Part shown: one piece after another, positions 8,880 through 17,335 of the stretch
Layout: every line of letters begins with the position of its first letter
Numbering within the stretch: position 1 is the first letter of the stretch
Assembly: GCA_028708945.1 (NCBI GenBank)
Contig: JAQVXV010000004.1
Location: 1 to 64,000 of the forward strand
Direction: 5' to 3'
DNA from: Bacilli bacterium
GTDB taxonomy: Bacteria > Bacillota_I > Bacilli_A > RF39 > UBA660
Length of the DNA: 64,000 nt
Position numbers and translations under genes: made by a program
Notes under the pieces: generated by a model
Databases searched by the model: none
What the model was told of the DNA's origin: nothing
Seen by the model: only the letters and a program-made list of their open reading frames with translations

Positions 8880-9905
8880 TTACTTTTCTAATTCAATATT
8901 TGAATGTAAAGCCGAATTTATTCCTTGAGCAATTATTTTACTAGTTTTTTCGATTAAAAAATCTATCTCTTTTGTAGTTACCATCAAATTGTAACCGATT
9001 GGAGTTAGAACATCAAAAATTAGGTTTCTAAATTCTATTTCTTCTAAATCACCAATTAGTCCAAACAAATCTTTTTTATTAATTTCTTGTTCATCTACTT
9101 CTTCATCAAGGTAGTTATTTCCAATTGCCAACTTAGAAGTAGGATTATTCATATTTTTCTTTAAATAAGATATATGCTTATACATATAATTAATTGTATC
9201 TGTCACTATTGTAACAGCATCGACAACAGTTGGAACACCTATCGCTATTACAGGTATTCCTAAAGTATCATAACTGATTTCTTTTCTTTTATTTCCAACT
9301 CCACTACCAGGATGAATCCCAGTATCAGTCATTTGAATTGTTTTATTCAATCTGTCTACAGAATTACTTGCTAAAGCATCGATTACAATTAAAAAATTAG
9401 GTTTTGAAACCTCAATAATGCCTTTTATCAAATCACTTGTTTCAATACCAGTTTCACCCATTACTCCAGGATTAAATGCCGAGACATTTCGATATCCATC
9501 ATCTAAACCCTCTAATTCATGTAGGTAACTAGTGACTAAAATGTCATTTATTACTAATGGTCCTAGTGAATCAGGTGTTGACCTTGAATTACCCAAACCA
9601 ATTATTAAAGCTTTATCATCATCTTTTATATTATTTTTTTCGATTATTGATTTTAATTCTTTAATGAATACTTTTTTAACATTAGAAGCATTTTTACTAT
9701 CAGTGATATCTTTATACTCAATTGTTATATAATTGCCATTCTTTTTATCTACATCTTTTAAAACATCATCTTTTAATAAAATATCAGTAATTTTAATTCC
9801 TTTCTCATATTTTATTTTTTGATTAATTTTTTCATCTTCACTTATTTTTTCAACTACTAAATCTGTTCTAATTTGATATTTACTCATATCTATTTCTTTT
9901 CCCAT
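8880..9905 (-). CDS. gpr: Germination protease GPR
   Basis: This enzyme degrades small acid-soluble spore proteins at germination and is made as a zymogen in the forespore. About 341 residues, a usual length. Recognisable blocks are the propeptide border MSKYQIRTDLVVE, LIIGLGNSRSTPDSLGP, FNPGVMGETGIET, LIVIDALASNSVDRL and TGIHPGSGVGNKR, all GPR signatures including its conserved Asp residues. AAGGAGG lies just before the ATG at 9905; a longer frame from 9932 lacks a ribosome site. It diverges from rpsT. A plausible substrate of the family, SspI, is encoded at 49182. Confidence 0.97.
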   Translation of the reverse strand: MGKEIDMSKYQIRTDLVVEKISEDEKINQKIKYEKGIKITDILLKDDVLKDVDKKNGNYITIEYKDITDSKNASNVKKVFIKELKSIIEKNNIKDDDKALIIGLGNSRSTPDSLGPLVINDILVTSYLHELEGLDDGYRNVSAFNPGVMGETGIETSDLIKGIIEVSKPNFLIVIDALASNSVDRLNKTIQMTDTGIHPGSGVGNKRKEISYDTLGIPVIAIGVPTVVDAVTIVTDTINYMYKHISYLKKNMNNPTSKLAIGNNYLDEEVDEQEINKKDLFGLIGDLEEIEFRNLIFDVLTPIGYNLMVTTKEIDFLIEKTSKIIAQGINSALHSNIELEK

Positions 9906-9937
9906 ATATTCCTCCTTTATTATTTTTAACATTTTCC

Positions 9938-9966
9938 TTGATTTTTTTACATTTTTTTGTTAAAAT
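9938..9966 (+). promoter_or_regulatory. Sigma-A type promoter of rpsT
   Basis: TTGATT (9938-9943), a 17-base spacer and TAAAAT (9961-9966), 30 bases before the start codon. Confidence 0.7.
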
Positions 9967-9996
9967 GTTTGTGTTCATGACATGGAGGTGAAAATT

Positions 9997-10260
9997 ATGC
10001 CAAATATGAAAAATGCTGAAAAGAAAGTAAAAATTATTAAAAAACAATCTGAAAAAAACAACAATTATAAATCAAGTATGAAAACAGCAATTAAAAAAGT
10101 GGAAAAAGCTGTACTTGCTAATGACAAACCAATGGCTGAAGCAGAATTAAAAGTTGCAATCAAAAGAATTGATAAAGCTACTAAAGCTGAGGTTTCAAGC
10201 AAAAATAAAAGCGCACGTTGTAAATCAAAATTAACAAAAAAAGTAAATTCAATGGAGTAG
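9997..10260 (+). CDS. rpsT: 30S ribosomal protein S20
   Basis: A very basic 87-residue protein, MPNMKNAEKKVKIIKKQSEK..., with the helical S20 pattern NYKSSMKTAIKKVEKAV and the late RIDKATKAEV ... CKSKLTKKVN. It binds 16S rRNA in the 30S body. GGAGGTG lies 7 bases before the ATG at 9997, which rules out the upstream in-frame ATG at 9982. It diverges from gpr, as in many Firmicutes. Confidence 0.96.
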   Translation: MPNMKNAEKKVKIIKKQSEKNNNYKSSMKTAIKKVEKAVLANDKPMAEAELKVAIKRIDKATKAEVSSKNKSARCKSKLTKKVNSME

Positions 10261-10301
10261 ATTTTACTTCTTTTTTTTGTTATAATAAATTTGGTGATAA
10301 A

Positions 10302-11222
10302 ATGAAAAGGTTTTTTTATTTTTCCTTTCTTATAATTATTTTAGGATCATTACTATTATTTAAAGATGAAATTGCTCTCATTGTTATAAAAAAAATATAT
10401 GAACATGATGCATCAACTTATGAATCAAACAATTATACAAGAGGGGACTCTTTCTTAATTTTTCAAAAGTTAGAAAGTTTTATACCTCAAAATAAAAATG
10501 ATTTAATTAATATTATTTATACTTTCGTAGATTCTGGCGCTGAAAAATTTAACTTTATTTGCCCAGAAGAATATATTGATTGTATCGAAGATATGACTAA
10601 TATATCTGAAAAAAACTATGAAATATTACACATAAATAACTTTGTACATCCCTTTAATAGTTATCGCAAGATTTTGTTAGAAGTTAATATGTTAGGAAAA
10701 ATTACATTATCCGTTATAAAAAATTATAGCGATGGTGAAATTAATTATGTGAATGATCAAATTGATATTATTGAAAGTAATATTATAAAAGAAAATATGG
10801 ATACTAGACAAAAGATAAAGGCCTTTCACGATTATGTAATAAATAACTCAAAATATGATATTGATAATATTGATGAAAATAACAATTCTATCGATCCATA
10901 TAATATATCGCATAAAGCAACGGGTATCTTACTAAATAAGGTCGCTTTATGCGGAGGTTATACAGATATAATGGCAATTTATTTGAATAGATTAAACCTT
11001 GAAAACTATAAAATTGTCAGTGATAATCATATTTGGAATTTAGTAAAACTTGATGATAAATGGTACCATATTGATGTTACTTGGGATGATCCAATTATTG
11101 AAAACAAAGACACTTTATTAGATGATTTTTTTCTAATTTCAACAAAAGAATTGTTAGAATTAGATGAAAAGGAACATACTTTTGATACAGATATATATAT
11201 AGAAGCATTAAAACCTCATTAG
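10302..11222 (+). CDS. Transglutaminase-like membrane-anchored protein
   Basis: 306 residues. One N-terminal membrane helix (about residues 3-20) anchors a domain that should face outside. A transglutaminase-like core lies near residues 165-270: FHDYVINNSKYD, then ALCGGYTDIMAIYLN (catalytic Cys), NHIWNLVKL (His) and HIDVTWDDP (Asp). Families with this triad are cysteine peptidases or cross-linking enzymes; the actual substrate cannot be read. The start has a GGTGATAAA ribosome site. It follows rpsT by 41 bases, perhaps with its own TATAAT at about 10280. Confidence 0.85.
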   Translation: MKRFFYFSFLIIILGSLLLFKDEIALIVIKKIYEHDASTYESNNYTRGDSFLIFQKLESFIPQNKNDLINIIYTFVDSGAEKFNFICPEEYIDCIEDMTNISEKNYEILHINNFVHPFNSYRKILLEVNMLGKITLSVIKNYSDGEINYVNDQIDIIESNIIKENMDTRQKIKAFHDYVINNSKYDIDNIDENNNSIDPYNISHKATGILLNKVALCGGYTDIMAIYLNRLNLENYKIVSDNHIWNLVKLDDKWYHIDVTWDDPIIENKDTLLDDFFLISTKELLELDEKEHTFDTDIYIEALKPH

Positions 11223-11233
11223 AGGTTTTTTTA
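11211..11233 (+). terminator. Terminator between convergent genes
   Basis: AAACCTC, loop ATTA, GAGGTTT, then T-rich tail. It ends the transglutaminase-like gene, whose stop codon lies in the loop region, and may also serve the kinase gene from the other side. Confidence 0.75.
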
Positions 11234-12457
11234 TTCTTGGAATAGTGGTAGTTTAATAGTAACTGTTGTTCCAAAACCTTTTTTTGATTTATAAATTAAT
11301 TTACCATTATGTGCTTTAATTATCTCGTCACATAAAACAACACCTAAACCAGTACCACTTCTTTTAGTAGTATAAAATGGTATTTTTAAATTATCAACTT
11401 CTTCTTTATTCATACCGACACCATTATCAGAGATATTTATATATGCACTATCATTATCATATTCTATTTTTACTTTTACTAAAGATTTTTTATTATCCTT
11501 TAAAGCTTCAACAGCATTTTTAACTAAATTTAATATAACTTGACTTAAACGATTATAGTCACCATATATATATTTTTCGTCATCGATAAGTTCAAATTCG
11601 ATATTGCATTTTCTATTGATTACAATTCCGTTTATTTTATCTTTATTTTCCTCAACTAACATGTTTATATCTAACATTTCTTCATTAATTTTTATTTTAT
11701 TAATCGAAAGAAAATCTTGTAACAAAATTAAAGATTTATCAATTTCAGATTTTATAATAGGAACATATTCTTCAGTTTTTTCTGGTTTTCCATCTAACAT
11801 TTCTAAATATCCTTTACATACCGATAAAGGGTTTTTTATTTCATGAGTTATTTTAAAGATAACTTGTCTGAATTTTCTTTCCTCTTCTAAATCTTTAGCA
11901 CTCATATAATATTCCATTATTGAATCCCCTGTTTTTATTAAAATAAGTATTAAATTAGAGGTTATATACATATTAAAAATAGAAAACAATTCATATAAAA
12001 GTACAAAATTGTTTTTAACACAAAAATAATGAAGCAAAAACATTAAAACCTTAAATATAGTAAAGACCGTAATATAAGAAAATTCTTGATATTTACGATC
12101 TATTTTTAATAGTGAAGCAAAATAATAAATACTGTATTCTAAGATTAAAAGAAAGAGATTGTAATTATAATTTTGACTTATATAAAACATTATAAAAATA
12201 CTCATTATCAGAGCCGTTCCTCTTTTTCTTAAAGCATAGGCAATGATAAGTGGGACATTCACTATTATAATTGAACTATTTAAAAAGAATGGTTCATAAT
12301 TTAAAAATAAATAAAGACTCGAAAAAAGAGCAATATCTAGCCATATACCCTTCTCTTTTTCTTTATATTTCTTATTATGCGCCGCATACAATAAATATAT
12401 TATCAAAGGATATGACAAAATAATAATAGTTATGAAAATAGAACTAAACTTATTCAT
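11231..12457 (-). CDS. Membrane histidine kinase, sporulation-kinase type
   Basis: About 408 residues. Five or six membrane helices in the first 185 residues are followed by HisKA: FKITHEIKNPLSVCKGYLEML, with the phosphorylated His. The HATPase domain has NLVKNAVEAL (N box), DNGVGM (G1), FYTTKRSGTGLGV (F/G2 boxes) and GTTVTIKLP. The HEIKNPL context and architecture resemble KinB-like kinases that feed the Spo0A phosphorelay (family knowledge; no response regulator is adjacent). GAGGTGG places the start at 12457, not at the upstream ATG at 12496. Confidence 0.88.
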   Translation of the reverse strand: MNKFSSIFITIIILSYPLIIYLLYAAHNKKYKEKEKGIWLDIALFSSLYLFLNYEPFFLNSSIIIVNVPLIIAYALRKRGTALIMSIFIMFYISQNYNYNLFLLILEYSIYYFASLLKIDRKYQEFSYITVFTIFKVLMFLLHYFCVKNNFVLLYELFSIFNMYITSNLILILIKTGDSIMEYYMSAKDLEEERKFRQVIFKITHEIKNPLSVCKGYLEMLDGKPEKTEEYVPIIKSEIDKSLILLQDFLSINKIKINEEMLDINMLVEENKDKINGIVINRKCNIEFELIDDEKYIYGDYNRLSQVILNLVKNAVEALKDNKKSLVKVKIEYDNDSAYINISDNGVGMNKEEVDNLKIPFYTTKRSGTGLGVVLCDEIIKAHNGKLIYKSKKGFGTTVTIKLPLFQE

Positions 12458-12504
12458 CTTCCACCTCATCGTCATTATACACAATATTATTGTCAAATAA
12501 TGTC

Positions 12505-12537
12505 GAAAAAAAAGATAATTTGAAAAAAATTATCTTA
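12505..12537 (-). terminator. Terminator after IIB-like gene
   Basis: Arms AAGATAATTT and AAATTATCTT on the forward strand; on the minus strand the hairpin is followed by TTTTTTTT. It overlaps the stop codon at 12535. Confidence 0.7.
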
Positions 12538-12849
12538 TTTTAAATCATCAATCTGTTTTTTTAGTTTTTTAGCATGTTCACCCATAATTATTTTTAATTG
12601 ATTATCTATTTCTACCATCCCTTGAGCACCCATTTTTTGAATGGCCTCCTTATTAACGATAGATATATCATGAAGCGATACCGTAAATCTTGATTTGTTA
12701 ACTTCATAACTTATAATATTTTGTTTACCACCTAAATACTCGATAAGTTTATTAACTTCTATTTTAAAATCTTTCTTTTTTGACTTCGTAATTGCCCAGG
12801 CTATTAAAAGCGTAACAATTATAATAATTATATATTGTAAATATTCCAT
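12535..12849 (-). CDS. Membrane-anchored, degenerate PTS EIIB-like domain protein
   Basis: 104 residues: an N-terminal membrane helix (about residues 5-20), then about 75 residues that follow the glucose-family phosphotransferase IIB fold: LIEYLGGKQNIISYE, SRFTVSLHD, KEAIQKMGAQGMVE and QLKIIMGEHAKKLKKQI. In active IIB domains a phosphorylated Cys precedes the TRLR motif; here the matching stretch is VNKSRFTV and there is no Cys anywhere in the domain. It cannot therefore phosphorylate sugar in the usual way. A sensor or structural role is an inference. It lies downstream of gltX. Confidence 0.7.
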   Translation of the reverse strand: MEYLQYIIIIIVTLLIAWAITKSKKKDFKIEVNKLIEYLGGKQNIISYEVNKSRFTVSLHDISIVNKEAIQKMGAQGMVEIDNQLKIIMGEHAKKLKKQIDDLK

Positions 12850-12899
12850 TCTATCACCACTATAATTATACTATAAATTCATATTTTTGAAAACATTAA

Positions 12900-14555
12900 T
12901 TATTTTACTTGAATAAATTTATCGTATCTTCTTTCAATTTTTTCTTTACCTAAAATTCGCATAATTTCATATAGATCAGGAGTCATTGACTCTTTTGTTA
13001 ATGCAACTCTAAGAACTGTGCTGACATCAGCAACATTACCTTTATATTTATCAGGATTTTCTTTATAATCTTTCATATCACTAGCATATCCTAATTCATC
13101 ACATAATTTTCTAATATTATTAAACCAAGTATCTTTATCACTAATATTAAAGTATTTTTCCATATATGATTTTAAGATTGTTGCTATTTCTTTTGAATTA
13201 TCTATAGATTGAAATTTGTAATCGTTGCTATCAAATAATTCATCGTACATATACCAAATTTGACTCTTTACTTCGCTGTAACAAGCATAATCTTTACGTG
13301 GTTTTTTTTGTTCTCTTTCAATATTTAATATACTGATTGAGAAATCTTTATATTGTGTTAATAGATTACTAAAGTCTTTATCGTATATTAAAGACCATGT
13401 TAATAATGAATTATAAACCTCTAAAGCAGTGAGTTTACTAATGTAATTTTTAGAAATATTGAGTAATTTATTAACATCAAATAATGAACCACTAGCACTC
13501 ATTTTTTTAAAATCAAACTTAAATTCATCAATTGTCTTAGTAGGATTACTTTCCATCCACAACTCAAAATTAGAGTTTGCAATAGTCATTAAATACAGTT
13601 TTGTTGCATAGATAGGAATTCCTTTTTCATGGTAATAACTAACTGCCGCCTCTGGATCTTTTCTTTTGCTCAATTTTCTTCTTGAACCATTTTCATCAAT
13701 CTTCATAATGAGTCCTAAATGTGCATATTTAGGAATTTTAAATCCAAAAGTTTTAAATAATTGAATATGAATTGGTAAAGATGAAACCCATTCTTCACCT
13801 CTTAATACATGAGTTGTTCTCATTAAATGATCATCAACTAAATGTGCAAAATGATATATTGGTAATCCATCACTTTTTATTAATACAATATCTAAATCGT
13901 TTTCTGGAAACTCAAGTTTTCCACATACTAAATCATTAACAACTATTTTATTATCAAAATTCCCTAGAGATTTTAATCTTACTATATATTCTTCACCATT
14001 GTTGATTCTTTTAATTCTTTCTTCGTTACTTAGTTCGCGACATTTAGCCCATCTTCCATAATAACCAAGTCTTTCTTTTTTCTTTTCTTGAATCTCTCTT
14101 ATTTCATCGATCTCTTCTTGTTTACAAAAACAAGGATATGCTAAACCTTGTTCAATAAGATGTTTAGCAAAAGCTTCATAAATTTCTTTTCTTTGACTTT
14201 GAATATATGGTCCATAATTTCCTTTTTGTTCAGTTTCAGAAACTACTCCTTCATCCATTGTAATATCAAAGTTTTTTAAATCATCAATAATACCTTGAAC
14301 ACCATTTTCAACACTTCTTTTTTGATCAGTATCTTCTATTCTTAGATAAAAAACACCATTAGTATCTTGTGGAACTTTTCTTTCAATAAAAGCTGCCAAT
14401 AGACTACCCATATGAACAAATCCAGTAGGGCTTGGTGCAAATCTAGATACAACAGCACCTTCTTCTAAATTTCTTTCTGGATATTTTTTTTCGTAATCAT
14501 CTAACGTCATAGTTACATTTGGATATATTAAATCCGCTAAATCTTTATTTGTCAT
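12900..14555 (-). CDS. gltX: Glutamyl-tRNA synthetase
   Basis: 551 residues, class I synthetase charging tRNA-Glu. The nucleotide-binding site is seen as RFAPSPTGFVHMGSLLAAF (HIGH counterpart) and the KMSKS loop as RRKLSKRKDPEAA. LRIEDTDQKR and HVLRGEEWVSSLPIH are further GluRS blocks. The C-terminal half is diverged from the short bacterial form and is typical in length of the 550-residue clostridial type. HMGS instead of HIGG is a small oddity. A T-box leader upstream controls it. Whether it also charges tRNA-Gln cannot be judged here. Confidence 0.95.
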   Translation of the reverse strand: MTNKDLADLIYPNVTMTLDDYEKKYPERNLEEGAVVSRFAPSPTGFVHMGSLLAAFIERKVPQDTNGVFYLRIEDTDQKRSVENGVQGIIDDLKNFDITMDEGVVSETEQKGNYGPYIQSQRKEIYEAFAKHLIEQGLAYPCFCKQEEIDEIREIQEKKKERLGYYGRWAKCRELSNEERIKRINNGEEYIVRLKSLGNFDNKIVVNDLVCGKLEFPENDLDIVLIKSDGLPIYHFAHLVDDHLMRTTHVLRGEEWVSSLPIHIQLFKTFGFKIPKYAHLGLIMKIDENGSRRKLSKRKDPEAAVSYYHEKGIPIYATKLYLMTIANSNFELWMESNPTKTIDEFKFDFKKMSASGSLFDVNKLLNISKNYISKLTALEVYNSLLTWSLIYDKDFSNLLTQYKDFSISILNIEREQKKPRKDYACYSEVKSQIWYMYDELFDSNDYKFQSIDNSKEIATILKSYMEKYFNISDKDTWFNNIRKLCDELGYASDMKDYKENPDKYKGNVADVSTVLRVALTKESMTPDLYEIMRILGKEKIERRYDKFIQVK

Positions 14556-14571
14556 TTTTCTTCCTCCTTAA

Positions 14572-14786
14572 TAAAAAAAAATCGCATCCTCTATAAGGAC
14601 GTGATTACGTGGTACCACCTTAATTTTAGTATTTCTACTCTTAAAATCTTAACGCGATTAACGAAATACCTTGTATACAATATTTAGCTCCAAAGTTTCT
14701 TCTAATTTTTTAAATACTAATTCACACCATCCATTAGTTCTCTTGAAAATAAATAAATTATACTATTCTTCTTCTTCGCCCTTAAT
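14572..14786 (-). promoter_or_regulatory. T-box riboswitch of gltX (Glu)
   Basis: Read on the minus strand: a Stem I AGTA box near 14765, the distal Stem I block GGATGGTGTGAA near 14730, a GAAGAA stretch near 14700 that offers the Glu specifier GAA, the T-box AGGTGGTACCACG (14608-14620), and a terminator pairing ATCACGTCCT with AGGATGCGAT followed by eight T. Uncharged tRNA-Glu should pair with the specifier and T-box and release the block on gltX. The exact specifier frame is not certain. Confidence 0.92.
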
Positions 14787-14792
14787 ATTTAA

Positions 14793-14821
14793 ATTATATT
14801 ATCTTTTTATATATTTGTCAA
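14793..14821 (-). promoter_or_regulatory. Promoter of gltX T-box transcript
   Basis: On the minus strand TTGACA (14816-14821), a 17-base spacer and TATAAT (14793-14798): a consensus sigma-A promoter. It starts just before the stop of the neighbouring prepilin-LamG gene. Confidence 0.85.
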
Positions 14822-14824
14822 TAT

Positions 14825-16372
14825 TTAATAATGGCTTGTTTTATACATAAACTCTATTTCATTATTATCAAGAATTCTATTATATATGCGAACATCATCA
14901 ATATAACCAGAAATATTTGCCCAAGGGCCATTACCACCTGGTTGACTCATTCTATTAATAGAAAAATCCTTATTCTCATAAAGAAATTCATCAACTGTTA
15001 TTTCTCTAGTCGATAATAATTCACCATTTAAATAAAATTTTATTATTTTATTAGGTTTATCTAAAACAGAGGTTATTAAATACCACTTATTCAATTCTAA
15101 ATGTATTGTAGTTGTTTGATATTGAGAAACTTTATTTCTAAAATATGTTCCTATTTTTGTGTAACTAGTACCGTCTGACTGAATAAATGTTCCAAACCCA
15201 GAATAATAAGCACTACCCAATATAACTCCAGTTCCTTGATTATTATGTTTATTAATTTTTAACCACATTGAAAAAGTATATTTAGCATCACTTAAACCAT
15301 AATTCGTATTATTCATTTTAAGCGGTAAATCAATTCTTGTATTAGTATCGAATAAATATGAACCATTATCCACCCAAGTAGGTGTTGTAGTTGTATTTAA
15401 GTCAGCATGATTATTATTTAAAGAATAATCAATAAGGATTCCTTCACGGTTAGTCTCAGTATATGGCGTATTATAACTTTTTTGTTCCATTTGTATTCCG
15501 GATATTTCGATTTGCCCAGCAGGTGCATTATCTTTATAAACATACCAAGTTGTTATGCTCTCTGGTGTTTTATTTTGATTTAATGTTGCTACACCTACTA
15601 CTCTTTGCCAATTATTTGCATGGGTTTCTTTCCACCAATCAGTAGGGTTATATTTCCATTGATGATTCTCTATTGTTTCATCAGTATACTTTACTTGAAC
15701 ATATCCATATAAATTCCCCGGTGATATAATTACTTTGCTATAAAAACTAATTGTTATATATTTTGGGCCTTGTTTATCTAATAGAACATTAGGAGTTCCC
15801 ATCCTAAATCCAAAATTATTACCAATATTAGGATTTGTAACAGTATTAATATAGACAGGGTTTCCTAAATATTGTTCATCTTTTATAGACCAACTTGAAC
15901 CATGTCCATTGATGCTCATATGTTGAATAAGGTTTTGGGTAGGTTCTTGAAAGTTATCAAATTTATAATTAGCAATCAAATGATCTTCATTGCTAGAACT
16001 TATATCATTAAAACAATTTAGATAAGGATTATAATTATATTCTTGTTCATTAACTTTAGTAATTAATATATAACCATTACATTTGTTTTTATTCCAAGGA
16101 TTATCAATTTCTTTAATTAGATTTTTTGATATTAACTCAGTTAAATTCAACTCAACAGTCTCACCAATTAAGGAAGGTAATTTATTTAAATTAATGGACA
16201 AATAATTTTTAGTCGCCTCTACCATTGTCTTTTTATTTAAATTATATACTTCCGTTCTTGAACGTTCTACTTCTTTAATAATAATTGGTGCTGCTATTAA
16301 AGCAATAATTGCTAATATTACAATTACTGCTAGTAATTCCATTAATGTAAATCCTTTTTTATTACACTTCAT
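14825..16372 (-). CDS. Prepilin-like protein with C-terminal LamG domain
   Basis: 515 residues. The N-terminus MKCNKKGFTLMELLAVIVIL is a textbook type IV prepilin/pseudopilin leader (cleavage before Phe, Glu5 present). Residues 40-125 form a small pilin-like head with two Cys, ending YNYNPYLNC. Residues about 130-300 look like a beta-rich carbohydrate-binding module (FGFRMGTPNVL, KYITISFYSK). The last 190 residues are a LamG/concanavalin A-like domain: YTFSMWLKINKHN, KWYLITSVLDKPNKIIKFYLNGEL and GYIDDVRIYNRIL. GGAGAAAAAG precedes the start. Inferred role: a surface or filament-tip protein that binds glycans. Confidence 0.88.
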   Translation of the reverse strand: MKCNKKGFTLMELLAVIVILAIIALIAAPIIIKEVERSRTEVYNLNKKTMVEATKNYLSINLNKLPSLIGETVELNLTELISKNLIKEIDNPWNKNKCNGYILITKVNEQEYNYNPYLNCFNDISSSNEDHLIANYKFDNFQEPTQNLIQHMSINGHGSSWSIKDEQYLGNPVYINTVTNPNIGNNFGFRMGTPNVLLDKQGPKYITISFYSKVIISPGNLYGYVQVKYTDETIENHQWKYNPTDWWKETHANNWQRVVGVATLNQNKTPESITTWYVYKDNAPAGQIEISGIQMEQKSYNTPYTETNREGILIDYSLNNNHADLNTTTTPTWVDNGSYLFDTNTRIDLPLKMNNTNYGLSDAKYTFSMWLKINKHNNQGTGVILGSAYYSGFGTFIQSDGTSYTKIGTYFRNKVSQYQTTTIHLELNKWYLITSVLDKPNKIIKFYLNGELLSTREITVDEFLYENKDFSINRMSQPGGNGPWANISGYIDDVRIYNRILDNNEIEFMYKTSHY

Positions 16373-16468
16373 TCTTTTTCTCCTTATTATAATTTAACTA
16401 TATTTTAACACATTATGTATTGCAACTTCAACATTATAACCACTTTATTTCATATTATAATTTTACAA

Positions 16469-16497
16469 TTGACTTTATTAATTATTTATAATATTAT
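16469..16497 (+). promoter_or_regulatory. Promoter of pyrH leader
   Basis: TTGACT (16469-16474), a 17-base spacer and TATTAT (16492-16497). Confidence 0.6.
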
Positions 16498-16517
16498 TTA
16501 TATAGGGATGTGATAAT

Positions 16518-16565
16518 ATGAAAAACATTCAAAAAATATTTATTAATTTAGGTATCAAGGCTTAG
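16518..16565 (+). CDS. Possible 15-residue leader peptide before pyrH
   Basis: ATG with a GGGATGTGAT ribosome-like site opens MKNIQKIFINLGIKA and stops at TAG. The stop falls in the loop of the hairpin at 16551-16579, so a translating ribosome would cover the hairpin's left arm. This placing is what leader-peptide attenuators show, but the codons do not single out one amino acid. It may be chance in AT-rich DNA. Confidence 0.35.
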   Translation: MKNIQKIFINLGIKA

Positions 16566-16588
16566 ATGACTTTGGTATCTTTTTTTTA
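16551..16588 (+). terminator. Leader terminator/attenuator upstream of pyrH
   Basis: GGTATCAAGG (16551-16560) pairs over 10 positions, three of them G-U, with CTTTGGTATC (16570-16579), followed by nine T. pyrH begins 17 bases later, so transcripts must read through to express it. Confidence 0.7.
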
Positions 16589-16604
16589 AGAATGAGGAGG
16601 ATTT

Positions 16605-17315
16605 ATGAAATATAAAAGAATTTTAATTAAAATAAGTGGAGAGGCTTTGGCAGATAAAACTAAAAAGGGAATTGCTTTTGATGAAGTATTAAGGATATGT
16701 TCATCAATAAAAGAATGTTACGACTATGGTGTTGAAATTGCTCTTGTAGTCGGTGGTGGTAATTTTTGGAGAGGCAAATATCACGATGATATGGATAGAG
16801 TTAATGCTGATCATATTGGGATGTTGGCAACTACTATGAATGCCATAGCACTTCAAGATGGATTTTCTAAAATAGGAGTTGAATCTAGAGTACAAACTGC
16901 TGTTGAAATGCGACAAATTGCTGAATTTTATTTAAAAAATACCGCTGTTAGACATTTAGAAAAGAATCGAATTACTATCTTTGGTTGTGGTACTGGTAAT
17001 CCATTCTTTTCTACAGATACAGGTGCTGCTTTAAGGGCTGCCGAAATAAATGCTGATTTAATTATAAAAGCAACAAAAACGGATGGTGTTTATGACAAAG
17101 ATCCTAATAAATTTAATGATGCCAAAAAATTTGATGAAATAGCTTATATCGAAGTCTTAAATAAAAAATTAGAAGTTATGGATGCAACTGCAATTAGTTT
17201 ATGTATGGAGACTAAAATTCCAATCATAGTCTTAAATATGTATGAAAAAAACAGCATGTTAGATGCCATTAAAGGTAAAAAAATAGGAACAATAATCAAA
17301 AATAAAAGTAGTTAA
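16605..17315 (+). CDS. pyrH: UMP kinase
   Basis: 236 residues, amino-acid-kinase fold, making UDP from UMP. Clear blocks: YKRILIKISGEALA (phosphate loop Lys), ALVVGGGNFWRGK, DRVNADHIGMLATTMNA, GTGNPFFSTDTGAALRAAEI, ATKTDGVYDKDP and VMDATAISLCME. AGGAGG lies before the ATG. Ribosome recycling factor (frr), often next, is not here; instead a cyclophilin gene converges on it. Expression must pass a leader hairpin. With pyrG at 18926 this gives two steps of pyrimidine nucleotide supply. Confidence 0.97.
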   Translation: MKYKRILIKISGEALADKTKKGIAFDEVLRICSSIKECYDYGVEIALVVGGGNFWRGKYHDDMDRVNADHIGMLATTMNAIALQDGFSKIGVESRVQTAVEMRQIAEFYLKNTAVRHLEKNRITIFGCGTGNPFFSTDTGAALRAAEINADLIIKATKTDGVYDKDPNKFNDAKKFDEIAYIEVLNKKLEVMDATAISLCMETKIPIIVLNMYEKNSMLDAIKGKKIGTIIKNKSS

Positions 17316-17335
17316 TTTACTACTTTTATTTTTCT
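17299..17335. terminator. Bidirectional terminator containing both stop codons
   Basis: Near-palindrome with arms AATAAAAGTAGT and ACTACTTTTATT around the loop. The TAA of pyrH (17313-17315) and the TAA of the opposite gene (TTA at 17312-17314) overlap inside it; A/T runs flank both sides. Confidence 0.8.

Noticed and set aside
16469..16604. T-box or riboswitch before pyrH
   Set aside because: The leader is under 100 bases and lacks the T-box sequence or any aptamer I recognise; only a hairpin and mini-ORF are seen.
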